From: Coxiellaceae bacterium
GTDB taxonomy: Bacteria; Pseudomonadota; Gammaproteobacteria; GCA-013414725
Assembly (NCBI GenBank): GCA_013414725.1
Contig: CP058706.1
Coordinates: 1,742,771-1,758,125 of the forward strand
Length of the DNA: 15,355 bases
Direction: 5' to 3'
Shown here: positions 1 through 7,214 of the stretch, piece after piece
How the letters are laid out: each line of letters opens with the position of its first letter
Numbering within the stretch: the first letter of the stretch is position 1
The notes under the pieces: model-generated
Told to the model about the DNA's origin: nothing
The model's database searches: none
Seen by the model: the letters and a program-made list of their open reading frames with translations, nothing else
Position numbers and translations under genes: made by a program

Positions 1-75
1 AAACCTGTGCCTAATTTAACAGTCATCCCTGTACAACGCTTATCTGATGCGCTCAATGAACTCCGCAATGCATAG
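1..75 (+). CDS. radA: C-terminal end of DNA repair protein RadA/Sms (partial)
   Basis: Frame 1 is open from the window edge to TAG at 73-75 and encodes 24 residues ending in VQRLSDALNELRNA. This resembles the extreme C-terminus of RadA/Sms, where Escherichia coli has a 'GVKKLSDALSVFDDL' ending after a Lon-protease-like domain. RadA is a RecA-like ATPase that drives branch migration during recombinational repair. Only the tail is visible, with no ATPase or zinc motif, so the name rests on about 20 aligned residues remembered from the family. The stop is 12 nt before the ATG of gene A. Any terminator or promoter between them would have to lie inside radA. Confidence 0.55.
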   Translation, partial: KPVPNLTVIPVQRLSDALNELRNA

Positions 76-87
76 TTTTCCCCCTCT

Positions 88-1287
88 ATGAAAAATAAAC
101 TCAAAGCAAACTTGTATCAATATCTTTGTATCACGCCTGCCATGCTGCGTACCATGAGATTATGTTATAAGACCGAACGAAACCAAATAGTCCTGACCGA
201 AGAAATGACAGATGATTTTGATTTAGAACGTATGGTCAATGGCGATCCAAAATGCTGGTTCGCATCCAGGCCAGTGCTGGGCGATGAGTTAAAGAAAAAA
301 ATTATCATTAGTGACTGGTCATTCATTCATCCTTCTATTTTGCAGCCAACAGAGTATAAATTACGTTTATCTTTATTTTATACGCTCCTGGCAAAAGATT
401 TTGAACTGTTCATATGGAACAATGGTTTAATCAAGATCAATTCTTTGCTGGAATTGATTCAGCAGTTGTCACAGGTCAGTCCAGCTCACTTGGACACTAT
501 TTGGGAGTATCTCCGAGATTTACATGACAGAGAGTTTGAGTTAGATAAAGTAGCGATTTTAGATGAGTCTCAAACCAGAAAATTTTTGAATTTAGCTTGT
601 GCAGGAGAATTATCAAATGAAAACGAATTGGATTTGTTTTGTTGGCGTGAATTACCGTTAGCAAAAATTAAAAGCATTATTGCGTCGTTAGATGTGGCAA
701 ATGAATTTACCGTTAAATTATCTGGATACCATGAGGATATCAGTGACACCATACGAATGGTTCAGGCTCGCGTTGAGTTGAGAAAATTAGTACTGTCAGG
801 TGATTATTGGAATATTCTATGTCGTTCCCATGCGCAAATGGCTGAAAAAATTTTCAGTGATATCTTTACTGCACCTTGGTATGCAAGCATACAACAACTA
901 GGCTTTGAGGGGATCAATTTAGACGAATTCAGTAGATTTGTTCTTGGCAAGCAGTGGCTGCCGCCATCTTTGACCGAGTGGACATCGACAAATGTCACAG
1001 CTAGCGTGCAAACCTTGTCCGTTTTACTACCAAACTCACCGGCTTTAAGGGTTAAGGTCTACGATAAAGAAACATTTTCGCAGGCAATAATGGAAGTGAC
1101 GATAGCAAAGTTGCGTGATGTAGTAATTAATAGTCGGTTTGACCTTATTAAATTTCGCGAAGAAATCGATAAAAGCGATGACTTGCATTACGATTGTTTA
1201 GTGCTGTCAATAGGAGACGAGGCTTATGAAAAATATCATACGGATGGTTTGTATATATTGGAAAAATTGGCTTCGCTAAAAGTTTGA
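88..1287 (+). CDS. Gene A fragment 1: unassigned N-terminal region (399 aa)
   Basis: This is the longest uninterrupted ORF of the window. It has no signal peptide, membrane segment or motif that I recognise. The sequence is mixed helical with many Leu, Ile and Asp residues. Its last residues, ILEKLASLKV, are the first half of a leucine-rich repeat. Adding one T to the TTT at 1283-1285 continues the repeat as LASLKVLKIDVMF, in frame with the next ORF. The apparent stop at 1285-1287 is therefore more likely a frameshift than a true C-terminus. ATG 88 follows a pyrimidine tract (TTTTCCCCCTCT) and not a Shine-Dalgarno sequence. Confidence 0.7.
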   Translation: MKNKLKANLYQYLCITPAMLRTMRLCYKTERNQIVLTEEMTDDFDLERMVNGDPKCWFASRPVLGDELKKKIIISDWSFIHPSILQPTEYKLRLSLFYTLLAKDFELFIWNNGLIKINSLLELIQQLSQVSPAHLDTIWEYLRDLHDREFELDKVAILDESQTRKFLNLACAGELSNENELDLFCWRELPLAKIKSIIASLDVANEFTVKLSGYHEDISDTIRMVQARVELRKLVLSGDYWNILCRSHAQMAEKIFSDIFTAPWYASIQQLGFEGINLDEFSRFVLGKQWLPPSLTEWTSTNVTASVQTLSVLLPNSPALRVKVYDKETFSQAIMEVTIAKLRDVVINSRFDLIKFREEIDKSDDLHYDCLVLSIGDEAYEKYHTDGLYILEKLASLKV

Positions 1288-2402
1288 AAATTGATGTTAT
1301 GTTTGTTGGGAGGTTGCCTCAGCGCTTATTTGCTGGATTAAAAGAGTTAGAGATTAAAGAGAAAATCACTACAGAAAAGTTGGCTGAAGTGATCAATAAT
1401 TGCGTTGACCTTGTTGCCCTTCATGTACATCAGCTCGTACCAGGCCAGTTTAGTTTAAGCCAACACTCAGCTTTAGGAAAACTTGAGTCGCTTAATATAA
1501 ATCTGGCAATACCATCATTCAGCCATGATGGAATTAAAGTTATACGTGATATTTTGTCATATTGTGATAATTTGCAAACATTGACTTTGTTTCTTCGGAA
1601 TTTAACAGTTGATGCAGCCAATTTGCCAAACTTTGAAAGACTTGCGAAATTAGAAGTGTTAACTTTTAATAATATAACTAATAATCCGGATGTGGCCATT
1701 GTTATTTCTACAATATTGGCTGTCTGTGAAAATGTAAATACATTGTCTTTTGAATTTGCCGATAATAAATATCCATCTGATATTTTAAGTCTTTTAGTAA
1801 AGCAAGCACAGGCTTTATCTGGTATTGAATACCTAAGATTTGAAAGTGAATTTGAATATTCATTCGGCTTTGATAGCTTTAGTAATTTTTGGGATTTAAT
1901 GCCAAATTTAAAGTCATTGAATTTTGATTTTGAAATTGTGCCATCGGACACAACCCGAAGTTTGTCGCCAAAGCCATCTTTGTTAGACTTGACTTTAGAA
2001 AGGAATCAACTCACAGCTAAAATATTACTAGGCTTACTGGTTGCATCGCCTAATCTACATCAACTTTCCATGAAAAGTTGTTACATCAAGGGCAGTGCCG
2101 GTGCTGAAGAATGCCGCTTGCCGATGTTGCAGAGCTTTATTTGTGATGAAAGTCTAGATCAACTCATGCAGTCGGGGATTTTTTTACCGTTGCTGCAAAG
2201 AAGTCAAGGCCTTTTACATCTTAAGCTCTCTTTGGAAAATTTTCTGGAGCCCGACCTGAAGTGCATTTATGATGGTTTTTTGCGACACTTATCATTTTTA
2301 TCGAACTTGATTTCGTTAGAATTCCGGTCGAGTGCTATGGTGCGACAATCTTCCGACTTTGAAGAGTTTGCCAGTCAATTGTTGATGGCAGCGAAAATGT
2401 AA
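1284..2402 (+). CDS. Gene A fragment 2: leucine-rich repeat region (372 aa)
   Basis: The fragment consists of irregular leucine-rich repeats of about 25-30 residues, for example LGKLESLNINL, CDNLQTLTLFLRNL, LAKLEVLTFNNI, MPNLKSLNFDF, SPNLHQLSMKSC and LSNLISLEFRSS. Such repeats form curved protein-binding surfaces. The only start is a TTG at 1284 that overlaps the preceding stop and has no ribosome-binding site, so I read it as a continuation of the previous ORF. The end at ATGTAA is also artificial. One extra A in the run at 2395-2398 continues into KNVKFIFWDNRHHSS in frame 2. Confidence 0.7.
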   Translation: MKIDVMFVGRLPQRLFAGLKELEIKEKITTEKLAEVINNCVDLVALHVHQLVPGQFSLSQHSALGKLESLNINLAIPSFSHDGIKVIRDILSYCDNLQTLTLFLRNLTVDAANLPNFERLAKLEVLTFNNITNNPDVAIVISTILAVCENVNTLSFEFADNKYPSDILSLLVKQAQALSGIEYLRFESEFEYSFGFDSFSNFWDLMPNLKSLNFDFEIVPSDTTRSLSPKPSLLDLTLERNQLTAKILLGLLVASPNLHQLSMKSCYIKGSAGAEECRLPMLQSFICDESLDQLMQSGIFLPLLQRSQGLLHLKLSLENFLEPDLKCIYDGFLRHLSFLSNLISLEFRSSAMVRQSSDFEEFASQLLMAAKM

Positions 2403-2482
2403 AATTTATATTTTGGGACAATCGCCATCATTCGAGCAACAATGATTTTTTAAGAAAAGTTTTTTCAGAAACATTATTTTCA

Positions 2483-2665
2483 GTGTTGACCGATTTTGTA
2501 ATCACTGAGAGACTTGATGAGCGGTTTTTGTTGATTTTAATTAACCGGCAGCCATTGTTGGCGCGTATAAAATCAAAAATTAAAAATCAAAAAACAGTGA
2601 TCCAATTGATTTTAATCAATATGATTTTCCTGAAGTTCTATCGCAGCTTGCCGGGTTTCAGATAG
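2483..2665 (+). CDS. Gene A fragment 3: end of the LRR region (60 aa)
   Basis: The frame is open from about 2400, upstream of the TTG at 2483, and follows the LRR fragment with VKFIFWDN. The in-frame continuation leaves this ORF at the A6 run at 2589-2594. With seven A residues the sequence reads KNSDPIDFNQYDFPEVLSQL and runs straight into the next fragment. The last 23 residues of this ORF are thus out-of-frame noise. It has no features of its own beyond Lys- and Asn-rich sequence. Confidence 0.4.
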   Translation: MLTDFVITERLDERFLLILINRQPLLARIKSKIKNQKTVIQLILINMIFLKFYRSLPGFR

Positions 2666-2685
2666 ATGTTCCTCGTCCCTGTAGA

Positions 2686-3147
2686 TTGGTTGTCAATGGT
2701 ATCATTGATGAAACTTATTTCATCAATAAAAAGCCGGAAAAATTTATTTTAGATGATGATACCGAAGAAGATCCCAGTGATGTTTTGACAGTTAGGGACA
2801 TTTTTAGGCCAAAACCGCATTTAACATTGCCGCATAGGCTTTATATTACTGAAGTCTATAATAGTATTGATTTTATATCTGGAAAGATAATTGAGAGGTT
2901 TGATTGGTCAAATGCTAGCGATGTGTCGGCAAAAATCAAGATAGTTGATAACATTGAAACTATATATCAGCAAGAGTACGAGCATACGGATGATTATTTT
3001 ATTGGAGATGATTCGGCAGTAATTGTTAATTATTATCAATTACCTTTGTATGATTTTAATGATAAGCTGCTTTGCCTTCAAGCCAATATTCCTGTGAAGC
3101 AAATTCTTTTTATCAGATCCTGGTCTTTATCGTCTAGTATTTTTTAA
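2686..3147 (+). CDS. Gene A fragment 4: acidic unassigned region before the transglutaminase-like core
   Basis: The frame is really open from about 2593. It contains an acidic stretch (LDDDTEEDPSD) followed by a beta-rich segment (LPHRLYITEVYNSIDF and onward) with no family that I recognise. The last about 14 residues (LFIRSWSLSSSIF) are out of frame. Dropping one T from the T5 run near 3105-3109 gives LLSDPGLYRLVFFNEENKRK and joins the next fragment. In the rebuilt protein this region separates the LRR from the Cys-His-Asp core. Confidence 0.5.
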   Translation: MVVNGIIDETYFINKKPEKFILDDDTEEDPSDVLTVRDIFRPKPHLTLPHRLYITEVYNSIDFISGKIIERFDWSNASDVSAKIKIVDNIETIYQQEYEHTDDYFIGDDSAVIVNYYQLPLYDFNDKLLCLQANIPVKQILFIRSWSLSSSIF

Positions 3148-3232
3148 TGAGGAAAATAAACGCAAAAGATTAATCGTTAAGTTTATCAGCAAAATAGTAA
3201 GTCCAGAAAAACCACCATTTTTAAATGAGAAT

Positions 3233-3586
3233 TTGCAAGAAAATTTTGAGCTGCACCTGGCTCATTTGAGCAGTTTGCGTATTTTGCCTGATATGAGGTT
3301 TGATATCACAAGTAATGAGTATAAGATGTTAGAAAAGTTGACTGCCATCGATCTTGTTAATTGTATTTTACATTACGGCATGAGGTTTAAGGCGGGTAAA
3401 CTCGAGCCCATTGACCGAAAGCTTGTCAATAAAAATTCCGATAAAATGCCAGCGCATATTGCAAAAATTAATACGTTAATCCAACAGCGCTTGGGTGGGT
3501 GTGAATATCGTAGTTATATCAGTTTTGTTTTGCTGCAATTTTTCTCGTCAAATTTTATATGGCCAATATTAATTTCTTGCTGCTGA
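3233..3586 (+). CDS. Gene A fragment 5: first half of transglutaminase-like core (catalytic Cys)
   Basis: The fragment holds LGGCEYRSYISFVLLQF, where Cys (codon 3500-3502) sits at the N-terminal end of a helix, as in transglutaminase/papain-like cores. A missing T in the T5 run at 3539-3543 breaks the frame. Restored, the protein continues VKFYMANINFLLLKNDCHSF, with His at 3598-3600, and then YYKVDLGG, with Asp at 3643-3645. The spacings (33 residues Cys to His, 15 His to Asp) fit the transglutaminase-like fold, with its 'Cys...H-x-W/F...D' triad. The frame is open upstream to about 3110; the TTG at 3233 is only the first usable start codon. Confidence 0.55.
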   Translation: MQENFELHLAHLSSLRILPDMRFDITSNEYKMLEKLTAIDLVNCILHYGMRFKAGKLEPIDRKLVNKNSDKMPAHIAKINTLIQQRLGGCEYRSYISFVLLQFFSSNFIWPILISCC

Positions 3587-3745
3587 AAAATGACTGCCAT
3601 AGTTTTTTGGCAATAAAATTTGATAATCGATACTATAAGGTGGACTTGGGTGGTTTTCGCTCCAAGTTGCAATTAAAAAAACTTGCGATCTTCAGGAATT
3701 ATTGCAACCCAATGAAATAAAAAACTTGCATCCGCTATATCTTCA

Positions 3746-4270
3746 GTGCAGCCAGCGATGCAAGAAGTTAATTCGTCATTGCTGTCGCAAGTTGACTCTG
3801 GATGTAAAATTACATTAAGACCGGATAATCCTTTTATCACTTGGGCCAGAGAGCCAGCTATTAATTTTACCAATCCCAATGATTATTTAGATTGGTTTTT
3901 ATCTCAAATTCGAAATTTACCCGAGGCTAAGCGCAATGGGCTTATTGTGGCGCAGACGAAAGCAGAGGTTTTGCAGCTTAACTGGTTTTTGCTGCAATAT
4001 GCGCATACTAAAAAGCTGCAATATCATTACGTAGATTTGGCGCAAGTGGTTTTTAGAACAATGTGCCTTGGTGATGAGGCTGAAACTAAAGCCATGTCAG
4101 TTGATGAGGAAGTCACTATTACTCACCAAAAACGCAAAGCACATGATAATTCAAGCCAAAGTAAACGTCGTAAGGGCAACAACAATGCAATAATGGACAT
4201 TGACAATGATTGCATAATTCCTAGCCGTACTGTTCAATTTTTCAGTCAGGTGGTGATATTGCTTTATTGA
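3746..4270 (+). CDS. Gene A fragment 6: region with NLS-like basic insert (174 aa)
   Basis: A globular segment (FTNPNDYLDWFLSQIRNLPE, then NGLIVAQTKAEVLQLNWFLL) is followed by a polar, probably disordered insert. The insert contains KRKAHDNSSQSKRRK (codons 4130-4174), two basic clusters nine residues apart that resemble a bipartite nuclear localisation signal. The ORF ends in FFSQVVILLY, which is out of frame. One extra G at the GG near 4252 gives SQGGDIALLNWANDPTAIAY and joins the next fragment. The GTG at 3746 is not a convincing start. Confidence 0.5.
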   Translation: MQPAMQEVNSSLLSQVDSGCKITLRPDNPFITWAREPAINFTNPNDYLDWFLSQIRNLPEAKRNGLIVAQTKAEVLQLNWFLLQYAHTKKLQYHYVDLAQVVFRTMCLGDEAETKAMSVDEEVTITHQKRKAHDNSSQSKRRKGNNNAIMDIDNDCIIPSRTVQFFSQVVILLY

Positions 4271-5115
4271 ATTGGGCTAATGATCCAACAGCGATTGCTT
4301 ATTTAACGACCACCGAAGATGAGCGTCGTTTGCGAGATGTTCCAATCCATCCGGGTTTGATTATCATCTGGGTGATTTTACAGCACCAAGCAGCAGAGAT
4401 GGCGGAAGATTTTTATTCCCGTATTGATCCAAACATGATTAGTTTATTGCCACGTTTTGATAAGCAGAACGAAATATTGCAAGAAGAGATAAAAGATCTA
4501 TTGCCAATACAATTGTATGAGGACGATCAGTGGCAGAGCATGCTTGCTGAAATCGAATTACATGGCCAAGAGCCGCGACTCAAACCAGGAAAGTTTATGC
4601 AGGCATTGCTAACTAGTCCAGGTGTTAAGATTTTAAACCCCAAGCAAAATGATAAGTTTCGTTTATTTTTAGACGAGTTCAAGCTGACAAAGTCGTTTTA
4701 TTTCTTTGGCAAAACTTATCAAGCGCCTAATAATTTTATAATACAGACTCGACGGTTGGCCTATCAAGTGCCCAATTGTTTTGATGTGCAAGCTTGGAAT
4801 ATGTCCGAACCGCAGGTGTGGGACTATGTATTAAATCCTTACACCTATTCATGGTTTTTTAAAACTCATCGACACATAAATGAAGAGCTTTATAAACAGC
4901 CTGGATGGTTGGAACAACACGCTCGACAAAAATTGCGTCTATTAGTGACTGAACAATTGGAAGAAAGTCGCTGGGCCAAGTTACTTGATAAAGCAGTAGA
5001 GCATGGTTGTTATTTGGAGCTAATTTTCACTGCAACAAACCAAGTGCCAGCATTCTTCAATCGGCCATTGTTAAATTTTGTATCGCAAAAGTTCAATGAG
5101 GCCATTACAAAATAA
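4267..5115 (+). CDS. Gene A fragment 7: unassigned region upstream of the AAA+ modules (282 aa)
   Basis: This is a long uninterrupted stretch rich in Trp, Phe and Leu with no motif that I can name. Examples are NWANDPTAIAYLTTTEDE, KPGKFMQALLTSPGVKILNP and WDYVLNPYTYSWFFKTHRHI. Its last part (YLELIFTATNQVPAFFNRPL) looks like a Rossmann-type strand and loop, and may begin the first, degenerate ATPase module. The TTG start overlaps the end of the previous ORF. At the 3' end one surplus A in 5109-5112 creates the stop; without it the sequence runs AITNNENLPQVSIIITNS. Confidence 0.55.
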   Translation: MNWANDPTAIAYLTTTEDERRLRDVPIHPGLIIIWVILQHQAAEMAEDFYSRIDPNMISLLPRFDKQNEILQEEIKDLLPIQLYEDDQWQSMLAEIELHGQEPRLKPGKFMQALLTSPGVKILNPKQNDKFRLFLDEFKLTKSFYFFGKTYQAPNNFIIQTRRLAYQVPNCFDVQAWNMSEPQVWDYVLNPYTYSWFFKTHRHINEELYKQPGWLEQHARQKLRLLVTEQLEESRWAKLLDKAVEHGCYLELIFTATNQVPAFFNRPLLNFVSQKFNEAITK

Positions 5116-5269
5116 TGAAAACTTGCCCCAAGTCAGCATTATCATTACTAATAGTCCTGATAGTGTTTTAAAGCAGCTATATTCGTCTGAAGATCCAAGC
5201 CTTATTTTTCCAATCGATGTCTCTAAACAATATGTTCATGTGATAGAACGTATTGTCAAAAACCAATGA
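5078..5269 (+). CDS. Gene A fragment 8: start of the degenerate AAA+ module
   Basis: The meaningful part begins at NNENLPQVSIIITNSPDSVL and runs to HVIERIVKN. A strand followed by a loop (SIIITNSPDS) stands where a P-loop would be expected, but it lacks GxxGxGK[ST]. The stop at 5267-5269 follows an A5 run (5258-5262). Adding one A gives VKKPMTENTRLFNF in frame 1, which stays open until the A12 tract at 5340. The reading across this junction is certain only at the level of open frames. Confidence 0.4.
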   Translation: MYRKSSMRPLQNNENLPQVSIIITNSPDSVLKQLYSSEDPSLIFPIDVSKQYVHVIERIVKNQ

Positions 5270-5339
5270 CAGAGAATACAAGGTTATTTAATTTTCAACG
5301 GACTGTTGGGTCAGTATGGAGCAAGCTAAGTGATCCAGG

Positions 5340-5351
5340 AAAAAAAAAAAA
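5340..5351 (+). repeat. A12 homopolymer at a frameshift junction
   Basis: Twelve consecutive A residues follow GG. Frame 1 upstream (WSKLSDPG) and frame 3 downstream (VVLVVEFSPELAGRM) are joined as G-K-K-K-K-V only if the run has 13 (or 10) A residues. It is the longest homopolymer in the window and a natural place for polymerase slippage, phase variation or base-calling error. Confidence 0.9.
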
Positions 5352-5393
5352 GTTGTTCTGGTTGTTGAATTTTCACCTGAACTTGCGGGAAGG

Positions 5394-6314
5394 ATGGCCA
5401 GTGTATTACATCAAAAGCCTTTTCTTTATGTCAATGGTGAGATAGTATCATTTGCTCATGAATTGGTGATTATCACAACGCAAACTGACCTTTGGCCATT
5501 TGCAACGTCACGTTACCAGCAGTTTTATATTAATTCTCAATATTGGGCGAATGCCTCAGCTACAGTTTCGCTTCAACATGACAAAGTGACTGAAATTAAA
5601 AATCTTATTAAAGATATGCAAGCAGATAACTTAATTGGTCAGTTAGATTCAGTCCAAATTGAAACTTTACTGCGACAAGCTAAAACGAATGAACCATATG
5701 CTGAACATGCCATTCGTAAAGCATTTAAGCACCAATTTAGGTTGGCGCCAGAAGGCCAGGCCATTACTCAATGGCTGAATCAACGCCTTCCTAAATCCAA
5801 AGCTAATGTTGCAACTGATTGTGAGCAGTTTGACAAACATGTTTTAGATAAGATAGTAGAATCTTTAAAGACAAACCCCTATGTTTTTGTAATGGGTGAC
5901 TCAGGTGTAGGTAAAACAACTTTTATTTCCAAATATCTAAAGCCACATTACCAACGCTATTACGGTCGTAAAATAAATTTATTTATTGGTGAAGATAGCC
6001 TATCTGATTATATTGTGGCGCCTAAAAATGAGTTGAATATATTGTTTCTGGATGAAGCTAATATCGAAAAAGACGGATATTGGGATCGATTTGAAGCGTT
6101 ATTTTACAAAATTTCAGGTATTGCTGATTTGATATTTCATCAATTAGACCCACAAAATTTTAAATTCATTTTCGCGGGAAATCAAAGTAGCACTCATGGC
6201 AGAAATCCACATCGGTTTTTTAATCGTCATGGCCATGTCCGAGTGTTTCCACATTTTCCAGATTTTTACTTGGCCGAACGTATAATCTTGCCATTATTAA
6301 AAAATATTGCCTAA
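5394..6314 (+). CDS. Gene A fragment 9: canonical AAA+ ATPase module (306 aa)
   Basis: Walker A GDSGVGKT is at residues 168-175, Walker B NILFLDEAN at 215-223 (D220, E221), a sensor-1-like Asn in FIFAGNQ at 263, and NPHRFFNRHG supplies candidate arginines at 274 and 278. The order and spacing are those of an AAA+ module of about 150 residues. The DEAN Walker B and the AGNQ sensor are the style seen in midasin/dynein/MoxR-type ATPases. The first about 35 residues belong to the preceding degenerate module (LVVEF-, then ELVIITTQTDLW). The frame is open from 5340, so the ATG at 5394 is internal. A surplus A in 6299-6304 creates the stop. Confidence 0.8.
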   Translation: MASVLHQKPFLYVNGEIVSFAHELVIITTQTDLWPFATSRYQQFYINSQYWANASATVSLQHDKVTEIKNLIKDMQADNLIGQLDSVQIETLLRQAKTNEPYAEHAIRKAFKHQFRLAPEGQAITQWLNQRLPKSKANVATDCEQFDKHVLDKIVESLKTNPYVFVMGDSGVGKTTFISKYLKPHYQRYYGRKINLFIGEDSLSDYIVAPKNELNILFLDEANIEKDGYWDRFEALFYKISGIADLIFHQLDPQNFKFIFAGNQSSTHGRNPHRFFNRHGHVRVFPHFPDFYLAERIILPLLKNIA

Positions 6315-6657
6315 GGCAGAGACTGAATGGCATGTTATCACTGAAATATTTTTAAATATATATAATTTGACTAACCGTATTATTAAAAATTATCTGATAA
6401 CACCGCGCAATTTAACCCAGATGGTATTGCGTCTTAGTATGTTTATGGATTTCCATGCTGCTAAATTCAATGACAATATTAAAATTGCAGCTGTATTGTC
6501 TGGTTTTGATGAGGTAAGACCAGCATTAAAAAAGCAACAACGCACCCAATTCAAAGATGCATTACTGGCGACATTAGAGGAAAAGCAGGTATTCAAACAA
6601 ATCTGTCAGCGATTAAAAAGGATGCAGGGAAAATGGAATTCCCTGATTTTAAGCTGA
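6307..6657 (+). CDS. Gene A fragment 10: AAA+ lid/linker (116 aa)
   Basis: This helical segment (ITPRNLTQMVLRLSMFMDFH and similar) follows the canonical AAA+ core. The TPRNL motif is the kind of sensor-2/lid signature seen after MoxR and midasin modules. It continues, after one added A at 6630-6633, into KMEFPDFKLTKSRYTTMRLL, the usual lead-in to the next ATPase module. The TTG start overlaps the previous stop by 8 nt and is not believable as an independent initiation site. Confidence 0.6.
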   Translation: MPKAETEWHVITEIFLNIYNLTNRIIKNYLITPRNLTQMVLRLSMFMDFHAAKFNDNIKIAAVLSGFDEVRPALKKQQRTQFKDALLATLEEKQVFKQICQRLKRMQGKWNSLILS

Positions 6658-6697
6658 CAAAATCACGATATACTACCATGCGTTTGCTCCAAGATTT

Positions 6698-7003
6698 TTG
6701 CGGATACGCTTGTTATGTATTCAACATGATCTTGAAGAGGGTGTGCGTGGTTTTTTAATAGAAGGGGCAGCTGGGATTGGCAAAGATGCCCTGGCTTTAA
6801 AGGCCTTGCAGCAAAATAATATGATTGATGGTCGTAAACAATTACAGGCAATGGGTTGTGATAAATATTATTTTATGACCCCTACAGAACCAGATTATGT
6901 CTGCCACACTTTATTAAAAGGCCTTAGCGAAGGCTCTGTGAGTGTTGTAAGCGAATTAAATATTATGCCTGCCGAGTTAGAAAAATTTTCAATGCCGTTT
7001 TAA
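6698..7003 (+). CDS. Gene A fragment 11: third AAA+ module with altered Walker motifs (101 aa)
   Basis: GFLIEGAAGIGKDAL (Walker A at residues 23-30) has Asp where Ser or Thr follows the Lys. The Walker B equivalent, SVVSELNIMP, keeps the Glu (86) but has Ser in place of Asp. The rest of the layout is that of a midasin/MoxR-like module: a strand and P-loop, a long insertion, then an SELN Walker B. The final FSMPF is out of frame. One extra T at 6986-6989 gives EKFFNAVLSGIDLKG and runs on to the sensor-1 fragment. Confidence 0.7.
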   Translation: MRIRLLCIQHDLEEGVRGFLIEGAAGIGKDALALKALQQNNMIDGRKQLQAMGCDKYYFMTPTEPDYVCHTLLKGLSEGSVSVVSELNIMPAELEKFSMPF

Positions 7004-7025
7004 GCGGTATTGATTTAAAGGGGAG

Positions 7026-7214
7026 GTGGCAAAGTCGCAGCGCTTTTCAATTATCGCTACCCAAAATCCATTAATGTCAAATGGAAAAATATTTGTGGCC
7101 AGAAAAGTTTTGTCGAAACCTTTGCAAAATCGCTTTTATAAGACTTCGTTGTCGGATTATCCTAGAGAAGAACTGGAAGAAATCGCTTTTCATATTTTAA
7201 AAATCCTGAGCTAG
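7026..7214 (+). CDS. Gene A fragment 12: sensor 1 and arginine-finger part of third AAA+ module
   Basis: SIIATQNPLMSNGKIFVARK followed by LSKPLQNRF is the classical midasin/MoxR pattern: a strand ending in sensor-1 Asn, then 'L..PL.NRF' with the arginine finger. An extra A at 7199-7203 is needed to leave this ORF. The protein then reads HILKNPELAMQLVDDYCQ and ends with EPRPRNLINKLSCYKGLEI at TAA 7337-7339. The TPRNL-like PRPRNL near the end matches the lid helix of such ATPases, which supports a genuine C-terminus there. Confidence 0.65.
   Translation: MAKSQRFSIIATQNPLMSNGKIFVARKVLSKPLQNRFYKTSLSDYPREELEEIAFHILKILS

Noticed and set aside
1284..1287. Overlapping stop/TTG start as translational coupling of two separate genes
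   Set aside because: There is no ribosome-binding site, and adding one T restores a leucine-rich repeat (LASLKVLKIDVMF) across the join, so one continuous gene explains it better.
1430..1951. 173-aa open frame on the minus strand opposite the gene A LRR region
   Set aside because: It is antisense to clear LRR coding sequence, has no family features or ribosome-binding site, and looks like a shadow frame.
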